A stretch of DNA of 64,000 nt from Thiomonas sp. FB-Cd (GCF_000733775.1 NZ_JPOE01000002.1:992001-1056000), one strand, 5' to 3'; shown: positions 35,428-45,036, numbered from the stretch's first letter. Translations and numbers: made by a program. Notes: generated from the letters alone by a model not told the origin.

Positions 35428-36380
35428 GCTGGATGGAAGCTCATGCAGCACGGCGGCCGTGATGCCACGCTTCGGTTGGGAAGCGGCGATGCGGCGATGT
35501 CGATCCGGGCGCGCGGGCGGCACCGCTTCGGGGCGGATGCCAAGCCCAACGACATCACCCTCACGCGCAAAGGTGGTGGGTGGTTCGTGTCGGTGACACT
35601 GCGCGTGCCAGAGTCGGCCTGCGCGCGGCAGCGCGCGGATGATCAGCGCCGTGGCGTGGACTTCGGTGTCACCCACTGGGCGACATTCGACGATGGACGG
35701 ACCATCGATAACCCGCGCTGGGTGCGCGAGGAACTGCCGCGCCTTGCCGCGCTGCAGCGGCAGCGCGCCAGGAAGAAGAAGGGATCGTTGCGCTTCAAAC
35801 GGCTCGGGCGTCGCATTGCACAACTCACAACTGCACGACCGGATTTCCAATCTGCGCCGGGACTTCGTGCACAAGGAAACAACCAAGCTGGTGCAGCAAT
35901 GCGCCGTCCTGGCGACCGAGCAGCTTGCTCCGAAGACCATGAGCCGCAGCGCGAAGGGCACGGTGGAGGCACCGGGCCGTCGCGTACGGCAAAAGGCCGG
36001 ACTCAACCGGGAGATCCTCTCGGCAGGGTTCGGCATGGCGCATCGGATGCTCGCGTACAAAGCGGAAGAAGATGGTACGCGGATGCACCTGAGCAATACG
36101 CGCCAGCTCAAACCGTCGCAACGCTGCGCGGCGTGCTGGGAGATTGTGCCCAAGACGCTTGCCGAGCGCATGCATGTGTGCCCGCACTGCGGGCATGTCA
36201 TGCCACGCGACCAAAACAGCGCGTTGGTGGTTCTCATCGACGCGCACAACACGCAGGACACGCCTGGGACGGGCGTGGCGGCGAGACCCAAACCTCTGCC
36301 CCGGCAACGGGGCAAGTCCAGGTCTGTGACCCGCGAAACCCCCGCTACAACGCCATGCGTTTCGCGGCGGGAGAGTTCAT
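35428..36380 (+). pseudogene. Truncated, frameshifted tnpB (IS200/IS605-like copy 1)
   Basis: This is a decayed copy of the intact tnpB at 61487-62776. Similarity starts at the segment matching residue 122 of the full protein, so the first 120 or so residues and the left end are lost. Near 35820 an indel shifts the frame: the first part reads in the frame from 35443 and the rest (ISNLRRDFVHKETTK onward) in the frame from 35639. The zinc ribbon (CAAC, CPHC), the GCCCCG-GCAA-CGGGGC hairpin at 36298-36313 and the right end GCGGGAGAGTTCAT (ending 36380) are kept. It starts beside the TA pair at 34460-35328. Confidence 0.85.
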
Positions 36381-36391
36381 CTTCGCCCCTG

Positions 36392-36420
36392 CATGACGCA
36401 AATGTCATTTTGGCGTCATG
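36392..36420. promoter_or_regulatory. Inverted repeat upstream of the DsbA-like gene
   Basis: CATGACGC (36392-36399) and GCGTCATG (36413-36420) are a perfect inverted repeat with a 13-base spacer, about 105 bases before the DsbA start. The same stretch also reads as two GTCAT units 11 bases apart (36402-36419), as in a Pho box. The repeat is certain; the binding factor is not. Confidence 0.4.
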
Positions 36421-36525
36421 GGTTTGTGGGCCAACTCTGCCTAGACTGCCGAAGTCCCGAAGATCGAAACGGGACCCACCGCCAGCGGTTGGCGGCGCGC
36501 TCATCCATCCAACGCGAAAGGAAAC

Positions 36526-37170
36526 ATGATGAATCGCTGGTTCTCCCGCGCAGCCGCCGCTGTGCTGCTCGGCTTCAGCATGGCCGCTGGCGCCGCCGGA
36601 CTGACCTTCACCGAAGGCCAGGGCTACACGCGACTGCCCGTGCCGCAACGGGTGAGCCCGGCCGGCAAGATCGTCGTCACGGAGTTCTTCTGGTACGACT
36701 GTCCCCACTGCGCCGAGTTTGAGCCCATGCTTGAGCGCTGGGCTCGCGCGCAGCCATCACGCGTGGTGCTTGAACGCGTTCCAGTGGCGTTCGAGCCGCG
36801 CTTCGCGCCCCAGCAAAGGCTGTACTACGCGCTGAAGGCGCTGGGCAAGGTCGACGCGTTGCAGGATTCGATTTTCCGAGCCATCCATGAGCAGCACATC
36901 AAGCTTGAGACGCCGGAGCAAATGGCAACATGGCTCCAGACCCAGGGCGTGCCAAAGCCGCAGTTCATGAATGCCTACAACTCGTTCGGCGTGCAAATGC
37001 AGGCCCGGCGCGCAACGCAGATGATGAACGACTATCACATCGATGGCGTGCCGACCCTGGCTGTGCAGGGAACCTACATTGCCTCGGCGGACCTGCCCCA
37101 GACCCCAAGCATGGACCTGGTTCTGCAGTCGGTCAACTCACTCATTCGCAAGGTCTGGTCGGCGTCCTGA
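36526..37170 (+). CDS. dsbA: DsbA-type periplasmic thiol:disulfide oxidoreductase
   Basis: This 214-residue protein has a signal peptide (RAAAAVLLGFSMAAGAAG, cleavage about residue 24), the thioredoxin-fold active site CPHC (FFWYDCPHCAEF) and the cis-proline segment DGVPTLAV. It should put disulfide bonds into exported proteins. AAAGGA precedes tandem ATG codons at 36526 and 36529; the second has better spacing. No dsbB is nearby. It is separated from acoR by a GC-rich spacer. Confidence 0.92.
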   Translation: MMNRWFSRAAAAVLLGFSMAAGAAGLTFTEGQGYTRLPVPQRVSPAGKIVVTEFFWYDCPHCAEFEPMLERWARAQPSRVVLERVPVAFEPRFAPQQRLYYALKALGKVDALQDSIFRAIHEQHIKLETPEQMATWLQTQGVPKPQFMNAYNSFGVQMQARRATQMMNDYHIDGVPTLAVQGTYIASADLPQTPSMDLVLQSVNSLIRKVWSAS

Positions 37171-37655
37171 GGGACCGGCTGCGGCTTGCACCGAACGGGA
37201 TTTCCGGCGTTTGGCAACCCGGGTCGCAAACCCGGCATCCGGTCTTGCAGCGCCTCGCCCCCGGCGCACCGGGACCGCCATGATGGCGTCCGCGACAAGG
37301 CCGGGTTGAGAGCGCGGCAACGGAGATTGCACGCCTGCCTGGCCACCTGGCCACGCGGTTTGGCGCGCAGCGTCAAGGCCGTGCGCTGCTCGCGCACAAG
37401 CTACGGAGCCGGGCGCGCTGGACACCGGGCCCGGCCGCTTGCCCCGCGCGTTTCGCTTCGGACCAACGCCCTGCCCCGGCCCGACGTGCATGCGAAAGGC
37501 GACACCGCCGCAGCCCGGCGCCCGGCGCGTGAGCGCCGCACGCGGCCATCGTGCCATCCATCGCGCCGCCCCTGATTCCTGAGGCCTCGGCGACGGAGTA
37601 CAGTTCCCCTCTAGACACAGAGGCGCTGGGCATGCGCCCGATCCTGGAGACAGCC
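37171..37655. other. GC-rich spacer before acoR
   Basis: This stretch is very GC-rich and has no supported gene. Open frames on both strands are Arg/Ala/Pro-rich without domains. The acoR frame itself is open back to a GTG at 37551. Confidence 0.5.
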
Positions 37656-39602
37656 ATGGACTTGCGCGCGCGTGAACACATCCAAACGGTCATGACCCTG
37701 GCCGGTGAGGGCCACCCCCTTCGCACGGCCCTCGCCCCCGATGGGGTGATTCGCGAGTCATGGGCGCGCTGCGTGCACGAGCACCGCCTGGACCCCACCT
37801 GCATGCGCCCCGCTGTGGTCCTGCCTCAGCAGCAGCTGCGCGAACACCAGGAGCGCATCGACGAATTCCTGCACATGGCGCGCTACGGCCTGGAGTCCCT
37901 GTACCAGCAGGTCGCCGGCATGGGCTACTGCGTTTTGCTCACGGACTCGCGCGGCATCACGGTGGATTTCATCGGGGACATCCAGCTCGATCACACCCTG
38001 CGCCACGCCGGCCTGTCCCTTGGCGCGGACTGGAGTGAGTACCACGCGGGCACCTGTGGCGTGGGCACGGCGCTGATGACGGGCGAGGCGCTCACGGTCC
38101 ATCAGGACGACCACTTCGATGCCACCCATATTCCGCTGACCTGCACAGCTGCCCCGATCTACGACCCGCTCGGCCAGCTCAACGCCGTCCTGGATATCTC
38201 GACGCTGACGTCGCCCCAAATGAAATCGAGCCAACATCTGGCGCTGCAGCTCGTCAAGGTCTATGCCAGCCGCGTGGAAAACGCCAACTTCCTGCGCTGG
38301 TTCCGCAATGACTGGGTGCTCAAGCTGCACCCCTCGCCGGAGTTTGTGGAGATCAGCCCTGACTACCTGCTGGCGCTCGATGCGGGCGGACGCATCATCG
38401 GGCACAACCGGCAGGCGCAGCTGCTCCTTCAAGCCGCAAGCGGCGGCCCCGTGCTGGGCCAGGCCTTCGAGAGCGTGTTCAACATGCGATTCGATGATCT
38501 GGGCCAGTTCATGCGGGCCATGCCCGACGAGCGGCGCGCGGTGACCCTGGCAGGCCGCGGGCCGGTGCTGTTTCTGCATGCGGTGCCGCCGCCTCCTCGC
38601 CGCGCCACGCCGACGGACGCCATGGCGGCGCCGGCGCTGCCGGCGCCGCTGGCCCAGCTCTCGGGCGGGGATCCGGTGCTGGACGGCCAGATCGTGCGTG
38701 CGGCAAAGCTAGTCGACTCGCCCATCAGCATTCTCATCACGGGGGAAACCGGCAGCGGCAAGGAGTACCTTGCCAAAGGCCTGCACAAGGCAAGCAAACG
38801 CCGCAACCAACCGTTCGTCGCGGTCAATTGCGCGGCCATCCCCGAGACGCTGATCGAGAGTGAGCTGTTTGGCTACTTGCCCGGGAGCTTTTCCGGCGCG
38901 AGCAGCAAGGGAAAGCGCGGCCTGATCCACGAAGCCGACGGTGGCACGCTGTTCCTGGACGAGATCGGTGACATGCCGCGTGACCTGCAGGGGCGCCTGC
39001 TGCGCGTGCTGGCCGAGCGCGAAGTGCTCGCCATTGGCGCCACGCGCCCCGTGGCCGTGGACATTCGTGTGATCGCAGCCACGCATTGCGACCTGGAAAC
39101 GCTGGTGAAAGCCGGTCGCTTCCGGGACGATCTGTACTACCGGCTGGCCGGCGCCCATGTGAAACTTCCAGCGCTACGCCAGCGGCGCGATCTGCCATGG
39201 CTGCTGTACAAGCTGCTGCACGAGGAGGAACCTGCCGTGGCCCTGTCGCGCGAGGCCGAGGCGGCGCTGCGCAGCTACAGCTGGCCGGGGAATTTGCGCG
39301 AATTGCACAACACGCTGGCCTTTGCCCGTGCCGTGTGCAGCGACGGCGTGATCCGGATTGAGGATTTGCCCGATACCTTGCTGGGCGCGTTGCCGGGCGC
39401 AGCCGCGCCATCGGTGCGCGCCCTCCCCGACGCAACGCAGCACCCGCCCGCAGCCCAGCAACTGCTTGAGTCGCTTCGTGCCGCGCAGTGGAATGTCAGC
39501 GCCGTTGCCCAGCAGATGGGCAAATCCCGCATGACGCTGTACCGGCACATGAAACGCTGGGGCATCCGCTCACCCAAACACACGCCTTCGGCCGCATCCT
39601 GA
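37656..39602 (+). CDS. acoR: Sigma-54 activator of acetoin catabolism
   Basis: This 648-residue enhancer-binding protein has an N-terminal GAF-type sensor with the [20 protein letters not shown] motif near residue 130, an AAA+ domain with Walker A GETGSGKE near 362 and Walker [13 protein letters not shown], and a C-terminal Fis-type helix-turn-helix ([19 protein letters not shown]). The sigma-54 contact loop reads GSFSGA rather than GAFTGA. It should activate acoXABC in response to acetoin. ATG 37656 has GGAGA five bases upstream; ATG 37632 and GTG 37551 are in-frame alternatives. Its stop abuts two palindromes that are likely its own binding sites. Confidence 0.88.
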   Translation: MDLRAREHIQTVMTLAGEGHPLRTALAPDGVIRESWARCVHEHRLDPTCMRPAVVLPQQQLREHQERIDEFLHMARYGLESLYQQVAGMGYCVLLTDSRGITVDFIGDIQLDHTLRHAGLSLGADWSEYHAGTCGVGTALMTGEALTVHQDDHFDATHIPLTCTAAPIYDPLGQLNAVLDISTLTSPQMKSSQHLALQLVKVYASRVENANFLRWFRNDWVLKLHPSPEFVEISPDYLLALDAGGRIIGHNRQAQLLLQAASGGPVLGQAFESVFNMRFDDLGQFMRAMPDERRAVTLAGRGPVLFLHAVPPPPRRATPTDAMAAPALPAPLAQLSGGDPVLDGQIVRAAKLVDSPISILITGETGSGKEYLAKGLHKASKRRNQPFVAVNCAAIPETLIESELFGYLPGSFSGASSKGKRGLIHEADGGTLFLDEIGDMPRDLQGRLLRVLAEREVLAIGATRPVAVDIRVIAATHCDLETLVKAGRFRDDLYYRLAGAHVKLPALRQRRDLPWLLYKLLHEEEPAVALSREAEAALRSYSWPGNLRELHNTLAFARAVCSDGVIRIEDLPDTLLGALPGAAAPSVRALPDATQHPPAAQQLLESLRAAQWNVSAVAQQMGKSRMTLYRHMKRWGIRSPKHTPSAAS

Positions 39603-39644
39603 GTGTGACAGCTGTCACACCCGAGCGTGTGACAGCTGTCGCGA
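39603..39644 (+). promoter_or_regulatory. Twin palindromes, likely AcoR enhancer sites
   Basis: GTGTGACAGCTGTCACAC (39603-39620) is a perfect 18-bp palindrome, and GTGTGACAGCTGTCGCGA (39627-39644) is a near copy 24 bases further on. A GTGACAG half-site follows at 39646-39652. They lie about 75-115 bases before the -24 element, where sigma-54 activators bind. The link to AcoR is inferred from position. Confidence 0.72.
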
Positions 39645-39719
39645 AGTGACAGTCCGGCCAGGGCGCACACCGGCGCTTCGCGCCCCTGGTCCCCCCTCAG
39701 CGCCGGGGCCAAGAACCAA

Positions 39720-39735
39720 TGGCACGCGAGTTGCG
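39720..39735 (+). promoter_or_regulatory. Sigma-54 (-24/-12) promoter of acoXABC
   Basis: TGGCACGCGAGTTGCG matches TGGCACGNNNNTTGCW at all but the last position. It lies 36 bases before acoX and downstream of the AcoR-type palindromes. Confidence 0.88.
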
Positions 39736-39771
39736 TAAGAGGAACCATCCTTACGCTCTTGGAACTTCGGT

Positions 39772-40845
39772 ATGACACGCGTGGCCCACGCCCCGGAAGC
39801 CAGCATTGGTGTTGTCGCCAACCCCGTGTCGGCGCGCGACATCCGGCGCATCGTGGCCAACGCCGGAAACCTGCAGATCACCGATCGGGTGAACATCGTG
39901 CTTCGACTGCTCAGCGCCGCCGCGTCCTGTGGCGTCAAGCGGGCCTGGATCATGCCCGACCGCGGTGGCATCCGCTCCCTTCTGGAGCGCCATCTCAGGC
40001 GCGGCACGGATCACTCGCTGCCGGCCATCGAGTTCCTGGATATGCAGCCCACGTCCACGGTCGAGGACACGTTCACCGCGACCAGGCTTTTGCAGCGCAT
40101 GGGCGTGTCGGCGATCGTCGTTCTGGGCGGCGACGGCACCCATCGCGCAGTGGCGCGCCAGCTTGCCGACGACAACAGTGCCGTGCCGATTGCCGGGTTG
40201 TCGACGGGCACCAACAACGCCTTTCCCGAGATGCGCGAGCCCACGATCACCGGGATGGCGGTCGGTCTTTTTGCCAGCGGGCGCATCGCGCGCGCCCAGG
40301 CGCTGGCCCCCAACAAGATGATCGAGGTGCGCATCGATGACGCGCACGCAGGCACCCGGCGCGACATCGCCATCGTCGACGCGGCCATCACCCACGATCG
40401 CAGCGTGGGTGCGCGCGCGCTGTGGAAGATCCACTCGCTGGATGCGGTGTATCTGGCGTTTGCCGATCCGCAGGCCATTGGCCTGTCGGCAATCGGCGGC
40501 CTGTTGCAGCCCGTGGGGCGGCTGGAGTCCGGAGGCCTGGCCGTGCAGCTCGCGCACGGCGGGCGCGAAGCCCTGCTCACCCTGCACGCGCCGATTGCGC
40601 CGGGCATGGTGCGCCCCGTGGACATCGCCAGCTGGCAGCGCATGGTCGCCGGCGAGGCGCTGCCGGTGCTGGCTCAAGCCGGCACCGTCGCCCTCGATGG
40701 CGAACGCGAACTCGGCTTCGAGCGCGGCCAGCGTGTGCAGATGACCCTGCGCGAGAACGCATTTTTCACCGTGGACGTCGCCCGGTGCATGGGCTTTGCC
40801 GCCAATGCCCGGTTGCTGCGCTTCACCTCTTCGCTCAACCACTGA
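39772..40845 (+). CDS. acoX: AcoX, ATP-NAD kinase-like protein of the acetoin operon
   Basis: This 357-residue protein belongs to the NAD/diacylglycerol kinase superfamily. It shows VVLGGDGTHRAVAR (the GGDGT nucleotide motif) near residue 120 and GLSTGTNNAFPE near 145. AcoX is the first gene of many aco operons and its biochemical role is unsettled. It starts just after the sigma-54 promoter; its stop is 13 bases before acoA. ATG 39772 is the natural start. Confidence 0.9.
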   Translation: MTRVAHAPEASIGVVANPVSARDIRRIVANAGNLQITDRVNIVLRLLSAAASCGVKRAWIMPDRGGIRSLLERHLRRGTDHSLPAIEFLDMQPTSTVEDTFTATRLLQRMGVSAIVVLGGDGTHRAVARQLADDNSAVPIAGLSTGTNNAFPEMREPTITGMAVGLFASGRIARAQALAPNKMIEVRIDDAHAGTRRDIAIVDAAITHDRSVGARALWKIHSLDAVYLAFADPQAIGLSAIGGLLQPVGRLESGGLAVQLAHGGREALLTLHAPIAPGMVRPVDIASWQRMVAGEALPVLAQAGTVALDGERELGFERGQRVQMTLRENAFFTVDVARCMGFAANARLLRFTSSLNH

Positions 40846-40858
40846 AAGGAGATCAACC

Positions 40859-41842
40859 ATGGCAGGCAATCCGTTTCCCCAATCCCGGGAGCAGCTGCTT
40901 CAGGCCTACCGCACGATGCGCACGATTCGCGAGTTCGAGGACCGTCTGCATGTGGACTTCAGTCGGGGCGACATTCCCGGTTTCGTGCACCTGTACGCCG
41001 GTGAAGAGGCGGCTGCCACCGGCATCATGATGCATCTTGGCGACGGCGACCGCATTGCCAGCACGCACCGCGGCCACGGGCACTGCATCGCCAAGGGCGT
41101 GGACGTGATGGCGATGATGAAAGAGATCTATGGCAAGCAAGGAGGTGCCTGCAATGGCAAAGGCGGCTCGATGCACATTGCCGATCTCGACAAGGGCATG
41201 ATGGGGGCCAATGGCATTGTGGGCGCCGGCGCCCCCCTGGCGTGCGGGGCGGCACTGGCTGCGAAGTTCCGCGGCAAGTCCGAGGTGGCCGTGAGTTTCG
41301 TGGGCGATGGCGCCTCCAACCAGGGCACCTTTCTCGAAAGCCTGAACCTGGCCGCGGTGTGGAACCTGCCGGTGGTCTTCGTGGTCGAGAACAACGGCTA
41401 TGCCGAGACCACCTCGCGCGACTACGCGGTGGCGGTGGACAGCTATGTGGACCGCGCGGCCGGCTTCGGGCTCCCGGGGGTGACGGTCGACGGCACGGAT
41501 TTCTTCGCCGTGCACGAGGCTGCGGGCGAGATCATCCAACGGGCGCGCACGGGCGGCGGACCGGCGCTGCTGGAATGCAAGATGGTGCGCTTCTTCGGAC
41601 ACTTCGAAGGCGACGCACAGACCTACCGGGGCCCCGGCGAGCTCGATGACATCCGTGCCAACCAGGACTGCCTCAAGAAATTCTCGGCGGCCCTCATCAG
41701 CGGCGGGGTGAGCACCGCGGAGGAACTCAAGGCCATGGATCGCGAGATTGCCGCGCTCATCGAGCGCTCCGTGGTGGAGGCAAAGGCGGCACCGCTGCCC
41801 ACCCTGGCCGATCTGACCACCGACGTTTACGTTGCCTATTAA
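40859..41842 (+). CDS. acoA: Acetoin dehydrogenase E1 component, alpha subunit
   Basis: This 327-residue TPP-dependent E1 alpha subunit begins acetoin cleavage to acetaldehyde and acetyl-CoA. The TPP motif GDGASNQGTFLESLNLAAVW to ENNGY is intact at about residues 155-185. STHRGHGHCIAKG and GKGGSMHI are family active-site segments. An AAGGAG site precedes ATG 40859. It pairs with the acoB product to form the heterotetramer. The order acoX-A-B-C, without an E3 gene in the window, implies use of a dihydrolipoamide dehydrogenase encoded elsewhere. Confidence 0.94.
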   Translation: MAGNPFPQSREQLLQAYRTMRTIREFEDRLHVDFSRGDIPGFVHLYAGEEAAATGIMMHLGDGDRIASTHRGHGHCIAKGVDVMAMMKEIYGKQGGACNGKGGSMHIADLDKGMMGANGIVGAGAPLACGAALAAKFRGKSEVAVSFVGDGASNQGTFLESLNLAAVWNLPVVFVVENNGYAETTSRDYAVAVDSYVDRAAGFGLPGVTVDGTDFFAVHEAAGEIIQRARTGGGPALLECKMVRFFGHFEGDAQTYRGPGELDDIRANQDCLKKFSAALISGGVSTAEELKAMDREIAALIERSVVEAKAAPLPTLADLTTDVYVAY

Positions 41843-41853
41843 GGAGAGCCACC

Positions 41854-42870
41854 ATGGCACGCAAGATCAGCATGAAACAAGCCATCAACGAAGCACTCGA
41901 CCAGGAGATGACGCGCGACCCCTCGGTGATCGTGTTGGGTGAGGACATCGTGGGCGCCGCCGGCGCGGACGGCGAGCGCGACGCCTGGGGCGGCGTGCTC
42001 GGTGTGACCAAGGGCCTTTACGCCAAGCATGGCGACCGCCTCATGGACACGCCCCTTTCGGAAAGCGCCTATGTGGGCGCCGCCATTGGTGCCGCTGCGT
42101 GCGGCATGCGCCCTGTGGCGGAGCTCATGTTCATTGACTTCATGGGCGTGTGCTTCGACCAGATCTACAACCAGGCCGCCAAGTTCAAATACATGTTCGG
42201 GGGCAAGGCGCAGACTCCGGTGGTCATCCGCGCGATGGTGGGCGCGGGCATGCGCGCAGCGGCGCAGCACTCGCAAATGCTCACCCCGCTGTTCACCCAC
42301 ATTCCGGGACTCAAGGTGGTGTGTCCCAGCACGCCGTATGACACCAAGGGTTTGCTCATTCAGTCCATCCGCGACAACGATCCCGTGATCTTCTGCGAGC
42401 ACAAGAATCTCTACGGCGTGCTGGGCGAGGTGCCCGAAGCCAGCTATGTCATTCCCTTTGGCGAGGCCAACGTCGTGCGCGAGGGCAAGCATGCCAGCAT
42501 CGTCACGTACGGCCAGATGGTCCAGCGCGCCCTCGATGCAGCGGCCACGCTGGCCCAAAACGGCATCGAATGCGAGGTCATCGACTTGCGCACGCTCAGT
42601 CCCCTGGATCTCGACACCGTCCTCGAAAGCGTCGAGAAAACCGGCCATCTGGTGTGCGTGGACGAGGCTTCACCGCGTTGCAGCATCGCAGCCGACGTTT
42701 CCGCGCAAGTGGTGCAGCATGCCTTCAAGGCCCTGAAGGGGCCCATCGAGATGGTCACGCCACCGCATGTGCCGGTGCCATTCTCGCCCGTGCTGGAGGA
42801 TCTGTACGTCCCGAGCGTGGCCCAGATTGCCGATGCCGTGAAACGCACGCTTGCCGGAGGGCACAACTGA
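41854..42870 (+). CDS. acoB: Acetoin dehydrogenase E1 component, beta subunit
   Basis: This 338-residue transketolase-like beta subunit has the E1 beta hallmarks: GEDIVGAAGADGERDAWGG, MDTPLSESAYVGAAIGAA near residue 65, and a C-terminal transketolase domain with SIVTYGQMVQRALDAA and VIDLRTLSPLD. It forms the E1 heterotetramer with AcoA. It begins 11 bases after acoA behind AAGGAG. Its last base is also the A of the acoC start codon (ATGA overlap), so translation is coupled. Confidence 0.95.
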   Translation: MARKISMKQAINEALDQEMTRDPSVIVLGEDIVGAAGADGERDAWGGVLGVTKGLYAKHGDRLMDTPLSESAYVGAAIGAAACGMRPVAELMFIDFMGVCFDQIYNQAAKFKYMFGGKAQTPVVIRAMVGAGMRAAAQHSQMLTPLFTHIPGLKVVCPSTPYDTKGLLIQSIRDNDPVIFCEHKNLYGVLGEVPEASYVIPFGEANVVREGKHASIVTYGQMVQRALDAAATLAQNGIECEVIDLRTLSPLDLDTVLESVEKTGHLVCVDEASPRCSIAADVSAQVVQHAFKALKGPIEMVTPPHVPVPFSPVLEDLYVPSVAQIADAVKRTLAGGHN

Positions 42871-43985
42871 TGAGCGCAACCCTCACTCCCATCATCATGC
42901 CCAAGTGGGGCTTGGAAATGAAGGAAGGCACCATCACGGCGTGGCTGGTCGATGTCGGAGCGGTCATCGCGGTGGGCACGCCGCTGATGGAAGTCGAGAC
43001 CGACAAGATCTCCAACGCCGTGGAGGCGCCCGATCCCGGCGTCCTGCGCCGCAAGGTGGCGCAGGAGGGGCAGACCCTGCCCGTCAAGGCGCTGCTGGGC
43101 GTCATGGCCGATGCCGCTGTCAGCGAGGCCGAGATCGATGCCTACATCGCCAACTACGTGGTGCCCGCTGCCGCAACGAACGAAGACGACGACCCGCCGC
43201 CTTACAGTTTCGCCGACGTCGATGGCTTGCGCGTGCGCTATGCGCGACGGGGTTTGGGCGACGGCGTTCCGGTGCTGTTCCTGCACGGCTTCGGCGGCGA
43301 TCTCGACAACTGGCTGTTCAATCTCGACGCGCTTGCCGAAGTGGCCCCAGTCATCGCGCTGGACCTGCCCGGGCACGGACAGTCCACGCCGAGACTGCCA
43401 GGCACCGCACTTGCCGATCTTGCCAGCTTTGTCGTGGATTTTCTCGATGAGCTGGACGTCGAGCGCGTGCACGTGGTCGGGCATTCGATGGGCGGTGCGA
43501 TCGCCTCGCAGATGACCCTGGACCATCCCGGGCGGGTGGCATCGCTGGCGCTCATCAACGGCGCCGGACTTGGCACCGAGATCAACGCGGGCTACACCGA
43601 AGGCTTCGTTGCCGCGGCCTCGCGCCGCGAGCTCAAGCCCGTGGTCGAGCAGCTGTTTGCCAACCCCGAACTGGTCAGCCGCACGTTGCTGGAGAACCTG
43701 CTCAAATACAAGCGGCTGGACGGCGTGCCCGAGCTGCTGCGGGCCTTGAGCGCGGCTCAGTTCGGCGCAGGTCAGCAGGCCGAGCAGCCCGGTTTGCGCC
43801 TGGGTGGCATCGGCAAACCCGTGCTCGTGGTCTGGGGCCGCGAGGATCGGATCATCCCCGCCGCCCACGCCGAGCACGCGCCGGCGGGCGCCACCGTGGA
43901 GGTGTTGGAAGGCGCCGGCCACATGACCATGATGGAGCGGGCCAACGAGATCAATGCGCTGCTCAAACGCCACATCACCGGGTGA
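42870..43985 (+). CDS. acoC: Acetoin dehydrogenase E2 (lipoyl acetyltransferase, alpha/beta hydrolase type)
   Basis: This 371-residue E2 has an N-terminal lipoyl domain (residues 1-80; the modified lysine is in VETDKISNAVEA), a short linker and an alpha/beta hydrolase-fold catalytic domain. The latter has the nucleophile elbow VGHSMGGA near residue 208 and a C-terminal GAGHMTMME histidine. This fused hydrolase form is characteristic of acetoin systems and unlike the pyruvate dehydrogenase E2. The lipoyl lysine would be charged by the ligase encoded next to it. Confidence 0.94.
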   Translation: MSATLTPIIMPKWGLEMKEGTITAWLVDVGAVIAVGTPLMEVETDKISNAVEAPDPGVLRRKVAQEGQTLPVKALLGVMADAAVSEAEIDAYIANYVVPAAATNEDDDPPPYSFADVDGLRVRYARRGLGDGVPVLFLHGFGGDLDNWLFNLDALAEVAPVIALDLPGHGQSTPRLPGTALADLASFVVDFLDELDVERVHVVGHSMGGAIASQMTLDHPGRVASLALINGAGLGTEINAGYTEGFVAAASRRELKPVVEQLFANPELVSRTLLENLLKYKRLDGVPELLRALSAAQFGAGQQAEQPGLRLGGIGKPVLVVWGREDRIIPAAHAEHAPAGATVEVLEGAGHMTMMERANEINALLKRHITG

Positions 43986-44793
43986 CCACGGCGCGGAGCC
44001 CAGCCTGTGCGGCCCACCTGCGCCTGGTGCCGCCGCGGCCGATGCGCAGGCGCCGGAGCTCGGCACGGCCCTGCCCCTGCTGAGCCCCGGCGCCTTCACG
44101 GTGCACGACGCGCCGCTGCTCCAGGGCGTGGCCAGCGAAGCGCAATGGATGGCGGATACGGCCGCCAGCGGGCATGCGCAGGCCCACCTGTGGAGCGCAC
44201 CCGCTTCGCTGGTTGTACCGCGCAGCTACGAACAGCTTGCGCGCTGGGCCGAGGCATGCACAGCCTCGGCGGCAGCCGGATGGCCCGTGCAGGTGCGAAG
44301 CTCGGGCGGTGGCGTCGTGCCGCAAGGCCCCGGCGTGCTCAACCTGAGCCTCACGTGGCCCAGCGCGAGTGCGACGCCGCAAGACACCGATGCCATCTAT
44401 CGCGCCTTGTGCGATCGGCTCGCCGCGGCCTTTGCCCACTGCGGCGTTCATGTGGTGCCGCAAGGGGTGGAGGGATCCTTTTGCGACGGTCGCTTCAACC
44501 TCGCGTTTGAGGGATGCAAGCTCGTGGGCACCGCGCAGTCGTGGCGCCGCATGGGGCACACCCCGGTGGTTCTGGCGCACGCCGTCATCTTGATCGATTG
44601 CGATACACAGGCGCTGACGGCGCGCGCCAACGCGTTCGAGGCGGCTGCTGGAAGCAACCGGCGGTACCGTGGCGATGCGCTGACCACCCTGGCTGAGGCA
44701 TGGACCCTCGCCCATGCCGGGGCGCCGGCGCCAGGCGCGCTTTCAAGGCAATGGGCAACCGCGCTTGCCGCGGCCCTGGCACCTGCGCTCTGA
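43954..44793 (+). CDS. Lipoate-protein ligase-like protein
   Basis: This protein of up to 279 residues has the biotin/lipoate ligase fold: RSSGGGVVPQGPGVLNLSL (ligand-binding loop) and the lysine segment CKLVGTAQSWRR. It should attach lipoate or octanoate to the lipoyl domain of AcoC. The start is uncertain: the frame opens at ATG 43954 inside acoC, but the recognisable domain starts near 44090 and the first 45 residues look non-conserved. It is last in the aco operon. Confidence 0.82.
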   Translation: MRCSNATSPGDHGAEPSLCGPPAPGAAAADAQAPELGTALPLLSPGAFTVHDAPLLQGVASEAQWMADTAASGHAQAHLWSAPASLVVPRSYEQLARWAEACTASAAAGWPVQVRSSGGGVVPQGPGVLNLSLTWPSASATPQDTDAIYRALCDRLAAAFAHCGVHVVPQGVEGSFCDGRFNLAFEGCKLVGTAQSWRRMGHTPVVLAHAVILIDCDTQALTARANAFEAAAGSNRRYRGDALTTLAEAWTLAHAGAPAPGALSRQWATALAAALAPAL

Positions 44794-44947
44794 CGGCCCA
44801 TCGACGACGGGCGTTGCGTTTGCATCGTTGCCTCGTTTGGGGCCGCGCGGATCGGCACAAACGCCCGACCCTTGACGCGTCGCACGCGGAAGCCTAAATT
44901 GCCCACCGTCCGGCGCGGCAATGCGCCGGCATTTCTGGAGTTTCGTC

Positions 44948-45031
44948 ATGCGATTTCCCGGGGCCGCATTGCTGCGCCCATACTGGGTCACCCTCGACGC
45001 CGTGCTGGCCGACGATTTTCCGCGGCCGTGA
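44948..45031 (+). CDS. tnaC: TnaC-like tryptophan-sensing leader peptide
   Basis: This is a 27-codon open frame with a good ribosome site (GGAG at 44937-44940, seven bases before ATG), 120 bases upstream of the tryptophanase gene. It has a single Trp at residue 13, Asp at 17 and Pro at 25, so the spacings W+4 = D and W+12 = P are those of Escherichia coli TnaC (W12, D16, P24). The segment [15 protein letters not shown] also resembles the Proteus form in having two residues after the key proline. In known systems tryptophan makes the ribosome stall at the stop of this peptide, allowing transcription into tnaA. It was found by reading the leader; it is too short for routine gene calling. Confidence 0.75.
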   Translation: MRFPGAALLRPYWVTLDAVLADDFPRP

Positions 45032-45036
45032 CACCC

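Noticed and set aside
36402..36419. PhoB box upstream of dsbA
   Set aside because: Only two partly matching units, and the same bases form a better inverted repeat; kept only as an alternative reading.
42444..44099. 551-codon minus-strand frame opposite acoB/acoC
   Set aside because: It is a shadow of acoB and acoC with no domain pattern.
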